DNA of 64,000 nt. It comes from Mimachlamys varia (taxonomy: Eukaryota; Mollusca; Bivalvia; Pectinida; Pectinidae). Each line of letters starts with the position of its first letter. The stretch's first letter is position 1. Shown piece after piece: positions 23,204 to 34,426 of this stretch. The notes under the pieces were generated by a model, which searched no databases, was not told where the DNA came from, and saw only the letters and a list, made by a program, of their open reading frames with translations. The position numbers and the translations under genes are program-made. The stretch spans positions 27,217,001 to 27,281,000 of the forward strand of contig OX392538.1 of assembly GCA_947623455.1 (NCBI GenBank), written 5' to 3'.

Positions 23204-23868
23204 ATGCTGTATTTTGTGGCAAACCGTTTTGAAGCTAGATTTTATGTAGAACCCGGATGGGACCCCCTTAGTGCTCGCAGGGGAAAGCATAAAATTATTC
23301 AATTCCACAAGATTGTTAACGGTCAGTGTCCTCCTTATCTGAATAATTTCCTACCTGCTCGTCATTCTGATATTCATACTCATAACACAAGAAGAGCTAA
23401 TGATTTCTGTCATATAAACTGTCGAACAAAAATCTATAAAGATTCTTTCCTATCCTCTTCTTTCGATTTATATAACACAATTCCTGAACACACCAAATCC
23501 AATCCGTCCAAAACTACCTTAAACAACTTTCGTAACTCCGACACTCTTTCTGCTCTCACTGTCCCCCAGGACTATTACTACTGTAGAAGCCAGATCAATC
23601 AAGCACGTCTAAGAATGAATTGTTCGCTCGAAACTTAGTCCATTGCCCTATGTGTTCTTGTAATCTGTCTACTGAAACTACTGAACACCTCCTCCTACAT
23701 TGTGTTATTTACCAGATGCTTAGACTTAAATGTTTTAATCACCTTCCTCCAAAATATAACTACAATGTTAACCTTTTACTCCATGGTAGTCCAGAATTCC
23801 CTGTTCATTTCAACGAAGTTATTTTTGATTTTGTTCAAAATTTCATCATTCAATCTAAACGTTTCTGA
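23204..23868 (+). pseudogene. Non-LTR retrotransposon C-terminus, frameshifted
   Basis: Frame 1 (to 23638) contains GWDPLSARRGKHKIIQFHKI, VNGQCPPYLNNFLP and SSFDLYNTIP, the usual region after the reverse transcriptase in LINE-type elements. Frame 2 (from 23620) continues NLVHCPMCSCNLSTETTEHL and LLHC, the terminal zinc-knuckle-like CxxC...H...C. The break near 23620-23635 is a frameshift, probably a small deletion. A 3' A-rich tail lies near 24000. Confidence 0.75.
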
Positions 23869-24099
23869 AATTAAAATTGCCTTTATGCCAGAAATCCTAT
23901 TTATTTTCGCGATACTTATATACACTTTGTATGGCGCAGATTTTGTCAAGATTTTGTGTCTGTATTGTTTTTTTATATGCTAATAGTAAATATTTACAAA
24001 AAAAAAAAAAAAAACGTACAGTCTTAATACTTATAACAAATAGTGTATGTACATTTTTATTATGAACTCGGGTGATAAACACCAGTTTTTGTTCCATTC

Positions 24100-26850
24100 T
24101 TGCAGATTTAATGCCAACCTCGATGCCACCCGGTTATCCCCAACCCAACTCCTGCATACTTTCTCTTTCTCTTCCCTGCACATTTCATATATCTATAAAT
24201 AACATTATTTGACATGTGTACTATTAATTGTGTCGGTCCATAGCTTATATCACCATCAGCAGACGGATAAATATAGGTAACAAGTACTTGTTTATGTATC
24301 TTTAATTTTGTATTATTTGTATGTATCATTTCTATAACACAATGAAATTAAGTTTTAAACCAAACCGTTTTGTTTTTTGTCATAATTATGATAAATCATT
24401 AGTTATGAATTGTAAATGTTTAGCATTTTTTTACAAATGAGATTTCAAGTGAATTGCCACATTTTTGCATGGCTTCTACAGTATATAAATGTACCGCAAA
24501 AAAGACAGTGTTAATAGGTCATCAAATATGCGACAATAATTTGTCGCAATATTTCTCGTTAAACGTAAAGTTAAAAACATGACCAAATAAAAAGACCACA
24601 TATTATAAAACGGTACTTCTTCCGATTATGTGTTATTCTCAGAACATTATCTTGCCTGTAAACGTGATATAAGGTGTTGTTCCCTCATGGTAAATCGAAT
24701 CCTGGGAATTTCTTAAAATGAGAGCCAGAAGTGAACAAGACTCCAAAGCAGCTCTTGACCTAAAGATAAAAAATATAAAATTGCCTTTCTCTAATCAAAA
24801 ATATAGTTTCTAAACATTATCCACAACAAAAAACAGACAGTAAAAAAGATGTCACACGAAAAGACGTTTTAAGGAGACCAACAAAAGGATAAAATATTTT
24901 AATTTCAAACAAAAATGAACAAATTGTACTTCCCCTTACCGTATCTTATTAATGGACTTTGACCTGTACGAATGTATTGGTTTCGAATCTTGTATGCATT
25001 TGTTTGGTTTTATTCGCGAATTCGCTAAGGTGAGGCAGTGTCATTTATTGGGTAGATAGCGGCTTGAAGAAAACTGGAATTTCCCTCTCGTTGAATCATC
25101 GAACAGACTGTTACATGCTTACATCGGTAATGAAAATGGAAAAACATCATTGTCTTCCCAGAACTGGAAATTGATAACACTCTTCTAATGTAAAACGCGC
25201 ACAAACAAATATTAATAATATATTTATAAGAGAATTGTCAATTACAAACATGTATACAATGCGTGTATATCGAGTAAACAGCTTGTAAGTAAATGGAACA
25301 CCGGAACATATCGATCAAGTTTAAAGTACGTATCTGCGGCGTCAAGTATTTCAAAGTATGCGTGTCATGTGGAAAATTTGCTTTTACTTCCTTGTTTAAA
25401 ACAGGAGGATGGGATTCCCAAAGTGCACGTATTATCCTTCCCCAGTTGCATTGTGTTCACTGTTACGTGCAAGTAACTGTAAATTATGCATATGCATGAG
25501 CATTTATGAACGTCACGTTTTAAAGTTGAACCATTTTCATCTCCGCTTTTAACACATTTTCATCAAGTTATCTCAAACTCGTGTAACTTGAGGAGCCTGT
25601 TTAATTCGAAGTATCACTAAGTTTTCAACATCACCTAAATCGAATAATATGACAATATCTAAAGGGGCATTCCGGGAAAGCTTACAATGAAGTTCTTGAA
25701 TGTAATGCTGTCTGCACTACCAGATACATATCCCTGTTATTCATTGTTCAAAGTCCACTCAAAATGTCTTTATTAGCCACTTGCAAAATTGCATTCCTCG
25801 GGAAAGCCCGATAACAATTGCGATGATCACGCGTCAATTAATTAAGAGACTGTTATGTCGCAAGTCGACGAAGGGGCCCTAATAAAGGGGGAGGGGACGC
25901 GTAATGTATAGGTCCGATGATGAACCAGACACAAAGTCCGAGTATACATTTGTTGAATCACATTCACATTAATAATCAGACGTTGATTACACACGATATT
26001 CATATGAAGAAATATATGTCGGCAACTCTGCATCATTTATCGACACCAGTACCTGACTGAGACCGGTACAAATGGGTACAGGATACAACCATGCATCGTC
26101 AGAAACCCACACGATACTGCACTCTTACATTGTACGTTTAACAGTGTCATGTTGGTTTCCGACGATGACAACCATGAGGCAAACCTTAATTTCTGTAAAA
26201 AGATATCTTCACGAATCCTCATTTCGAACGATTTCACAAAAGGTGTGTGTATTTTTCGGTTTATCGTAAGTCGGCAACTCGATGGCAGAAATATGCCACC
26301 ATACAACTCGATGTCTTGAAGATTTTTTTTCAGACTATCTTTATATTCATCTTATATCTATCCAACTTTCAGCGTCAACATACACTTTTGTATCACGGAA
26401 GTCTGTGCACTCATATGACGCACCACGCACTAAAAATGTAGAATACATGTATAATATATATCAAATTTGGAACTCGAGAATATTATTGTCCAATACTTAA
26501 TCCATTTATATATGCTATGATAGCTCCGTTTTCATTTTACTTTTTAAATGTAAATTTAAAGGTTCGTTGACATTTTCAACACAACTGCAGGCAAGGGACA
26601 TACATGTATATGATTTGTTTTAATTAATGACTTCGCTTATATAATACATATATTTTTATTCATATCAAATCCAATACCGGGGTCCAAACCCGATAATATT
26701 TGTACCATCCGTATTTCATAGATTAGGTATGACAAGCAGTTGTTTTCCGCGCATCATGACATAAATTTATTCATTTTGTCCAAATTGAAGCCGTATACAT
26801 TATATCTCAATCGCACCTATACCGGCGTTTTACAACGTAAACAAATGCAA
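24100..26850. other. Intergenic, no gene seen
   Basis: Short AT-rich frames only, none with domain features or consistent splice partners. A poly-C run of about 20 bases ends the stretch near 26851-26870. Confidence 0.5.
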
Positions 26851-27239
26851 CCCCCCCCCCCCCCCCCCCGTACTGTTTATCTTGTATGTGAAAAGGTCTC
26901 TCTCTTCACCAATATAATTCAACCATGTCGTTTTATTGGAATATTATAAAGGGAATATAACAAAACACGCTTTTAAGTTTAACACATGTATTTTATGTAA
27001 CACAAGAATGAAAGAGTTATCCCTTGGGAGGCCCCAAAACCAAATCAAAGCTGTGTCACCGGCGACCCAGAAGAAAACTAACATGCAAACAGATTGTCTG
27101 TAAGTTTCCCCCTTGAATACTTCCCATCCCTCATTATGCTTCCGTAATATAATCCATGATGCCTCTTTAATAAAAATAATTCGATGTTCTTATATACCGC
27201 TTCATCACGACCTTACAGGCTGCATCAATTCGGTTCACA

Positions 27240-27440
27240 CATTAGTATCCGTGGTTATAGGGCCTTTGCAACCAGCCAATATCGTTCTTAACTCCCTTGG
27301 GAGCATACAACAACAAAGCATAGTAGACTGGAACAAGCAGAGTAAAGTATCTTGTTCAACAGACGTGCCTTGACCGGGATTCGAACTAGCAACCCTTCGT
27401 TCACGAGCCTGGGGTCCTACCACTAGACCACCGTGCCTCT
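27240..27440 (-). repeat. tRNA-derived SINE, family 3
   Basis: On the minus strand: GGCACGGTGGTCTAGTGGTA (A box), CTAGTTCGAATCCCGGTC (B box), then a body with AAGATACTTTACTCTGCTTG. The missing anticodon-stem symmetry and the non-tRNA body rule out a true tRNA. Confidence 0.8.
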
Positions 27441-27449
27441 TACACTATT

Positions 27450-29735
27450 TCTTCGTAGTCTCACTGACTGCTAGATAACGAGGTTCGACTATATTAGACT
27501 AGCTCGTGAAGATCAGAGAAAAGAAAGAACAACTGCGTCCCATTGCATGCTCATAAGGGGTGACTAGAGTTTGGACCCCTGAAAAAAATGTACTTGCTTC
27601 ACCCTTTCCCTTTGTATGGGAGACTCAATTTCAGGATCTTATCTTCTGTCTTTTGTCTTCTTTATTTTCAATTCGTTCCGTCCTAATGTCTCCCTAAACG
27701 CTACTTCATGATTGACGTTTAGCTGAAAGTTCAACCCTAGTCAGGAGTTGATAAAGACCACTCTCAAAGTTTTACGTTTAATTTTGTCAAACGTCCTATA
27801 AAGGATGACGTAACACACACATATGCTGCACCTTTTAAATTTAAAAATAGATACAATATGCAGAAAAAATTCATGAAACTGCATCATACAGCTGATATGT
27901 CCTCCTAGGACTCGTCAGTTATGCTAGGGGCCAAAAAGTGAGAATCCAAAATTTCTAAAGTAAAGTAAAAGCAGAAGGGTCAGGTGCGTAAACTTACACA
28001 ACACACCCGGATGTGCATCTTTACACGGCGCTAAAATGTTGATTAGTCGATAAACAAAGTAAAACCAAAACATTGCTGTGCCAGAAAAATCATGTGTATG
28101 GTATTATTATAACACTATTTCATGACCAGGAGTGTAACATAGGGAAATTCAAATTTTGTAAAACCCAAGGTTTTGCCAAAGGTTTTGTCAAATTTGAAAA
28201 ACCCGAGAGTGGAATTTACCTACATGACATCTTTGGTTCTGAGCGAGTATTTTTCTCTCATTTCAACTACCTGAATAAGCTCAAAAATCATGAAAATACC
28301 TTTTGACTGGCTACCATTTTGAAAATATCAACATTTTTTCTTAAACTTTGTGACGAAAACGAATAAGTTTGCGAGATTAAGCATACCCCAAATGCGCAGA
28401 CCTCAGATTTTACCGTATTCGTGAAGTCACATCACTGTTGAGCCATTGTGACGTTAAATTGTGGCTGTATTGCATGGGTAGATGTGTAATACAACAACAG
28501 CGATCATAGATGTATTGCGCCAGACAGACATGAATTACCAACTTAGGTATGAAAGAAAATTACCATGCATACTCCATCACAAGGGTGGTGAAAAAAGGCC
28601 GAAAGGGTTATCCGAATCAAAGTGTGTATTTTCGGAGGCAGGAGATATGTTATTTGTTTCCCCATTTCAAGAAGTGTTGTTTGTAAACCCTTTACAAAAT
28701 ATACGCAAAAAAGCAACATACTAAAATAAAAATAATCAAAAAGTTACTATTTTGTTCAGCATGTGATACTTTTTATATTCACTCTCTTGCTGTCTCTCCC
28801 CCCCCCCCCCTACTTTTGCGTCGTTGTGAATATTGTCTTGATAGTACTTCCTTGTATATACTCAACCAAGGACACCTGAATACATAAATATAGCTTATCA
28901 TTTAATCGGGACATGATATTATTCTGTAAAAACAACAAATAGCTAATATATCACGATATCATCTACCAGACGGAAATAGGCTATAGTATCAAGAGGTTTG
29001 TTGAGAATGGCACTTGCTCTTGACAGCCGTGTCTATGTCGCCTGAATGTGTATGAATCATAATTTGCAACAAGGAAGTTTGAGGTAAAACCGAAAAAAAA
29101 TATATATCTATTTTTAACGTCAGCATATATTATACAAATAGACAGCAAGTACATTTTTGAGAAAATATTTTTCATATTTTTAAGAATTACGTTTTCGATG
29201 AAATTAATGTTATCTTTGGAATTAAATTCGTGGAATCCTTTAATTTTATCTTTGAAATTAAATTCGTGAAATTCTATCAGTGTATGAAGTTCATGAAATG
29301 CGCATTTACGAAGATTGTACAGGTTTTTCCGAGAACGTGTCCCTATTTCGTATGGTCTTATATTTTCCCCTTGACAATATAACTCAAAGCTGTCAATTGC
29401 TTTTAAGAGAACAGGTATTCATAATTTGTTTCCACCTAAGCACAAAATAATGATGAAGTCGTTGTTGCTTTGATAATGGCGTTGTCCTCATAATAAAAAC
29501 CAGATAATTACCTGCCTTGTTTTCAAGATGTGCGACAGAATGGCTGTGAACATTGATGTGGTGAAACTTTATTTTGCAACTGAAAATAGTCTTTACTAGA
29601 GAATTAATCGTTGAGAAAAACATCTCAAGTTTGACGATTATCCAATAGGAAAATGTGCAAAAATGATGCCATTAATTTTAGAGACAGGTTGAAACTTGTG
29701 ACTGACAAAAGAGGAGGACATCTTGAACACATCAT
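27450..29735. other. Intergenic, no gene seen
   Basis: It holds a low-similarity partner of 22670-22880, a C-run near 28799 and two plus-strand frames (28073-28306, 28482-28724) that I do not recognise. Nothing supports a gene. Confidence 0.45.
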
Positions 29736-29738
29736 AAA

Positions 29739-29970
29739 ATGATTGTCAAAATGACGTTATTATAGTTGCATTATTGTCAAAATGACGTTATAGTGGCATG
29801 ATTGTCAAAACGACGTTATAGTGGCATGATTGTCAAAACGATGTTATAGTTGCATGATTGTCAAAATGACGTTATTATAGTTGCATGATTGTCAAAGCGA
29901 CGTTATAGTTGCATGATTGTCAAAACGACGTTATAGTTGCATGATTGTCAAAGCGACGTTAACGTTTCAT
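29739..29970. repeat. 28-31-bp tandem array, 8 copies
   Basis: Units are built on GATTGTCAAAACGACGTTAT with TGAC/CGAC/CGAT variants. Some units carry a 3-base extension (TTATTATAG). Intergenic. Confidence 0.88.
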
Positions 29971-30228
29971 GATATTTTTGAATTCTGCATTAATGTTGCA
30001 ATACTGCTAGAAAAAACTATTGAACATAGCACACCAATATTATTGTATGATAGGACTCTTTAATAATCTAATGTATGACATATTTTCATGATAAATGTTT
30101 TGTTGTTTTTATTTATATTGTCTAAAAGTCGGGACATGATTTTTGGAAGAACATGTATCTAAGACGGCAGTTACAGAGACATATCTGACCACAGCTTTCA
30201 ACAATGATCATAGATTATGTATGAGCTA

Positions 30229-30799
30229 TTAAAGGACCAATATACGGCAAAACTTGAAGCGAAAATCAAGCCTAATAACTTATTATATTTATAGATTTAG
30301 TTAAGATTAACTGATATCAGCAATATTCAAGATGATTTCTTACGCTGTTACCGGTACAGCAGCAGTTGAAACTCGGTATTTGTAAACACGCGTCCATATC
30401 GAACCGTGCTTCTACCTTCGATATAGGGCAGAACATGTAGGGACAGACTGAGTCAGATATAGGGCATAACATGTAGGGACAGACTGAGTCAGATATAGGG
30501 CAGAACATGTAGGGACAGACTGAGTCAGATATAGGGCAGAACATGTAGGGACAGACTGAGTCAGATATAGGGCAGAACATGTAGGGACAGACTGAGTCAG
30601 ATATAGGGCCTTCGGTTTGTTGTTGAAGTGGGCCCAACCTGAATTATTTCCAATTCCTTGGATTTTTCAAGAGTTTCTTGTTAGTTACCGCTCAGGTTTA
30701 CTTCGTTTTAGGCTTATTTTTGCATGGTTTTCAACTGGATTTTTTTTTTAATTCAGAATCACGAAAATTTCCCTGAAGTTACGTATATTGGGCCTTTAA
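30229..30799. mobile_element. TTAA-flanked MITE (Kolobok-like ends), copy 1, with internal 36-bp array
   Basis: TTAA flanks both ends. The termini read AGGACCAATATACG and, inverted, AGGCCCAATATACGTAACTT. Interior sequence is shared, inverted, with the copy at 42.3 kb. Confidence 0.82.
30419..30607. repeat. 36-bp tandem array, 5 copies, inside a TTAA element
   Basis: Units begin GATATAGGGCAGAACATGTA and repeat every 36 bp from 30419. The minus-strand open frame across it (12-residue ISDSVCPYMFCP repeats) is an artefact of the period being a multiple of 3. The related element at 42.3 kb lacks the array. Confidence 0.92.
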
Positions 30800-30869
30800 G
30801 TCCTTCTAGTGCACATCCAGACTTTTGTAAGGGGACTTACATGAACATATCTTAAAAGACACACCTGCA

Positions 30870-30940
30870 TCGCATACACCAGGAGGCCGTCCTTCAATAA
30901 CATCAGCTGTTAACAGGACGCAAAAAACATACAAACCAAA
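30870..30940 (-). repeat. SINE-type tail fragment
   Basis: CATACACCAGGAGGCCGTCC and GCTGTTAACAGGACGCAAAA. Related pieces occur at 32255-32290 and 45355-45440. Confidence 0.5.
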
Positions 30941-31959
30941 CATTTAAGAACAAATATTTAATAAATTATTGCTAAAAAATAGGAAGTCGTGCGTTACTCC
31001 GTGTAACACTTCAGTATCCCTTGAAACGATAAAGTGGATATAATCTGATGTATAAACATAAGCTATAGCTATACACATACGGAAGTATTTGTCAAGTAGC
31101 CGTATCACTCATTCTTCGATAACAGAACAAATATCACCAAGTGCTCGAATCGGTGGATATCTGAAACAACGTGCATCATTCAGAAAATGCAATGTTAAAA
31201 TGATCTTAGAAAACAGGACTATAACTTGAAAATGAAAATGACTAAAGTCTAATAAATTCTATCTAAAAAATAATTTATGAAAACGTTTCATTTCTTTACA
31301 TAGCATTTCACAGGTTGAGGATCAGAAAATGAATGTGGATTCCCTTCTGTGTCCCATTATTGGGGACATTGAAGCAACCAAATTAGATATAAATTCACAG
31401 GTGTTATATCTGTAATATTTCTATACCAATTTCTAAATATCTTATATCTGTTTACACCTTGATTGGCAATATACGCCACTTCAAGTTTGAACGTGGTGGT
31501 TAGTTTAATCACTATTTAACGACATTTTTCAGTCTAAAACAATTTTATCAACAAACAAAGTATACAGTCCCACAATTGTGCATGTAAATTAACCCTAAGG
31601 AATGCATGATATCTTGAAAGTTGTAATTATTCAATGGTTTTATTTTCAAGTTACATAAAAGGTAAAATTTACAATTATCACTGAATACGTTAATAACCAT
31701 TAGAACAACTAAATTATATGCCCATGTGAGAAAGCTATTTCTTCTTAGCTTTTGCTGAATCAATACCACATTCGAAATTAGATGCGAGTTACGAGTACCA
31801 CAAAGAGGAATATACAAATGTACATTGCCATACTCTCCCTCCACCACATACACCTGAGCACACACACAAAAAAAAGGTGACCTTGACAATTTCCCCCCTT
31901 TCACAAACGCCATTCACTTGATCGTGTGTAGTATAGTGTACGTCCTCTCATTTCCGATT

Positions 31960-32090
31960 TACGAACAGGCGCACACGAAACAGCTGTATGATGCAGTTAA
32001 ATTCATTTTTTCGGCATACTGTATCTATTACTAAATTTAAAAGGTTCAACATATGTGTGTGTTACGTCATCTTGCAAATGCAGTTTATTT
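31960..32090. repeat. Dispersed repeat shared by four sites
   Basis: CAGCTGTATGATGCAGTTAA, TCGGCATACTGTATCTATTA and CATATGTGTGTGTTACGTCA recur in order at 34690-34800, 35090-35175 and, partly, 4025-4080. Confidence 0.6.
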
Positions 32091-32309
32091 CATGAATCCT
32101 CATGCGCGCCAGCTTTCTTGAAAAGAAGGCTTTGTGTTCTGTGCCAAGAAATATGCAGTTGCAATTCCTTGCTTGGTGTTCAGTATAAGGCGGTATACAC
32201 TAACCTACGGCAGCCTCCCTATCCCACATGTGCACTTAACACACATATACACTCACATCGTATACACCGATACACCGTCCATAAATGAACTTAGGTTGAT
32301 CAGAACTAT

Positions 32310-32690
32310 AGGCAAGTTTTATGGTCGCCATCTTTGTCTCATTGCGAAATGTTCTGTATCTTTAAGTGATATGAAGATGGACGTTTTTGAGTATGCTAAT
32401 TAGTGTGTTTACTTGTTGTTATTGACACTAATGACTCGGTTCTCATTTTGAGAAATTGATGTTTAGTTGGAGTTGAAAAAGATTTACATGGCGGGTGTCG
32501 TCGATGAAGCAGATGAAGCTTTCTCTTTAGGAACACCTGGTCTTATGTTCTTGTACTTTTACAAGGGCCTCCATGTAAATCTTCCCTTTTTTCATATTTT
32601 GCCCCTGGTTTAATCGATTTGGAGTTTGGATTATGATTTTGTTAACGCCTCAGTATTCTCTTTGTTATTGCTGAATATAATGCAAAATAA
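32310..32690 (+). repeat. VVDEAED dispersed repeat, near-full copy
   Basis: Contains GGTCGCCATCTTTGTCTCAT, the ACTCGGTTCTCATTTTGAGA block, the GTGTCGTCGATGAAGCAGA core and an A-rich end. Confidence 0.75.
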
Positions 32691-33181
32691 AATAAACTAA
32701 AACCAAGCAACCAAACCAGTATAAAGAGATTTGTTTTATGTACAGCAAATAAGGAATTTTACGGTAAACATTAAACATAATACATAAGGTATTGTTGGGT
32801 TCGTTTTATTAAATTTTGGCAATATTATCAAACGCCTTTCAGTACTTCGCTACGTTTTCATTTTCAAAGCAATATCCATGTATATATATTTCAATTTTTA
32901 CTCAAGTTGGACTCGATGAAACTACTAAATGTTACCCGTTTCATTTACCGATGAATTTGACCACGTTAACATTGCCTGCGTGTGTGATTTTGAAAACGGA
33001 GATAACTGGAAAGACAAGTTAAAAAAATGACACACCACTTGAGATTTTATATTTTTATTGAAACTGTGCAAGAAATCAAATTTACATAGCCAAAATCGAT
33101 CAATCAGAAACATGTTAACAGTTCATGGTTATTTGCGGTACTGACGAGTAGGCCTATCGTACTGTCCTAGCAATTTTCCTT

Positions 33182-33427
33182 TCAGCTAAGGCCTAGGCCT
33201 GCCCATTCCGGCTCATTTGTCAGCGGCAACGTAGATCCGTCACTTTGACGTCTTGTGTGAAAGGAATTCGAATAGTCAACTTCCATATCAAATAGTTCTG
33301 TCTTTACATCTATTTTTCGTCTAGTTCGGCATTCATTTAAATCAGTTTCACATTCCAGTAGATGCAGAAACTCGAAATAAAGCGGCTCCCAACTTCGAGC
33401 TTGTAAATAAAATGGCTGCACTGGCAT
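33182..33427 (-). CDS. Possible small or partial coding region, function unknown
   Basis: 81 residues from an ATG at 33427, beginning MPVQPFYLQARSWEPLYFEF and rich in charged residues. Composition looks more protein-like than neighbouring chance frames. No domain is recognised and no splice partner was found. It could be a transposon remnant. Confidence 0.25.
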   Translation of the reverse strand: MPVQPFYLQARSWEPLYFEFLHLLECETDLNECRTRRKIDVKTELFDMEVDYSNSFHTRRQSDGSTLPLTNEPEWAGLGLS

Positions 33428-33733
33428 CTAATCGTCATTTTTCCGCTATGACTTTTCAGAATATGTGAAATTTTATGAATTAATCAACAAAAAGTAGATA
33501 TGGCATTTGTAAACTAGTTAAATGTTATGTTTCTACAAAATGTTGCTGTATTGACCTATCAACGTACATCACAATGGTGTTTGATTGTCATACAACGATG
33601 CACTATAATTATTTTTACATAACGCCACTATGTAGACTTGCACAAGTTGCAGAAATTGGACCAAACCATCGGAATGGACTTTAAATTATGAATGAATTCG
33701 AAATACACATTAATTGAAATATAAGGTTTAGAT

Positions 33734-33898
33734 CTTGCTTTTGTCGATTCCATGGGGTGATGAATTGAGTTGGTCTTGAAACAAATTCAACATGAACGCA
33801 GTTCATTAAATTTGTTTCAACACCAACTGCTTCGCAGTTCATTAAATTTGTTTCAAGACCAACTCAATTCATCACCCTATGAAATCGACCAAAGCAAG
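33734..33898. repeat. Long hairpin with internal direct repeat
   Basis: Arms of about 55 bp (33734-33787 and 33843-33898, ends CTTGCTTTTGTCGATT) pair with few mismatches. The loop carries a direct repeat of about 39 bp around GCAGTTCATTAAATTTGTTT. The same terminal motif (GCTTTTGTCGATTTCATGG) occurs at 47295. Confidence 0.75.
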
Positions 33899-34307
33899 AT
33901 TCAATCATTAAATCATGATAGTATTACTCATTCGGAACACATCGCCCCAATTTCAGTTATTTTTCCAATTCGTTAGTCTTCTTGGAAGAGTGATGCTTTT
34001 GGGAGTCACAACTAAAAAGATCCAAATAGGTCTTAACTACTAATGAGGGAGTGTAAATCTGTTGAACACACTACAACTGGTCTTTTAAATGTGATTTCAG
34101 GCAAAAGTTATAATTAAAGTCATAATATTAATGAACACCTTGAAACCTGCAAAACAGAAACATAAAAAAAAAAAAACAACAAAAATTAATTTTTCAAAAA
34201 TATCATTTATATAAGCATGTCATTGAATAAGACCAAGTAACGATTCCATTTTATGTTACAAAAATGAGACATCCACAGATTTGATCTCGCTGGTGTTGTG
34301 ATATGCT

Positions 34308-34426
34308 TTAAGCTAACGACTCGAGAAGTCCCGGGGGCATAAAAACGGTGTCTGTTACTTGGGCGACGCCATTGGAGCATGTCCAGTCAGGTATGACCAA
34401 GGAAGCTTCATTAACAGTGACATTTC
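34308..34426 (-). CDS. FAS1 gene exon 6: domain 2 end and stop
   Basis: It encodes NVTVNEASLVIPDWTCSNGV and then AQVTDTVFMPPGLLESLA, followed by TAA at 34308-34310. The NGVAQVTDTVF part is the FAS1 H2 box. Confidence 0.92.

Noticed and set aside
27361..27440. tRNA gene candidate on the minus strand
   Set aside because: The tRNA-like head is followed by a SINE body, so it was called as a SINE.
29739..29970. CRISPR-like repeats
   Set aside because: Units are contiguous tandem copies without unique spacers, in a eukaryotic genome.
30317..30637. Minus-strand Cys-rich frame with ISDSVCPYMFCP repeats
   Set aside because: It comes from the 36-bp array inside a MITE.
31548..31913. Minus-strand 121-residue frame MAFVKGGKLSRS...
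   Set aside because: No domain, no splice partners and AT-driven composition. Treated as chance.
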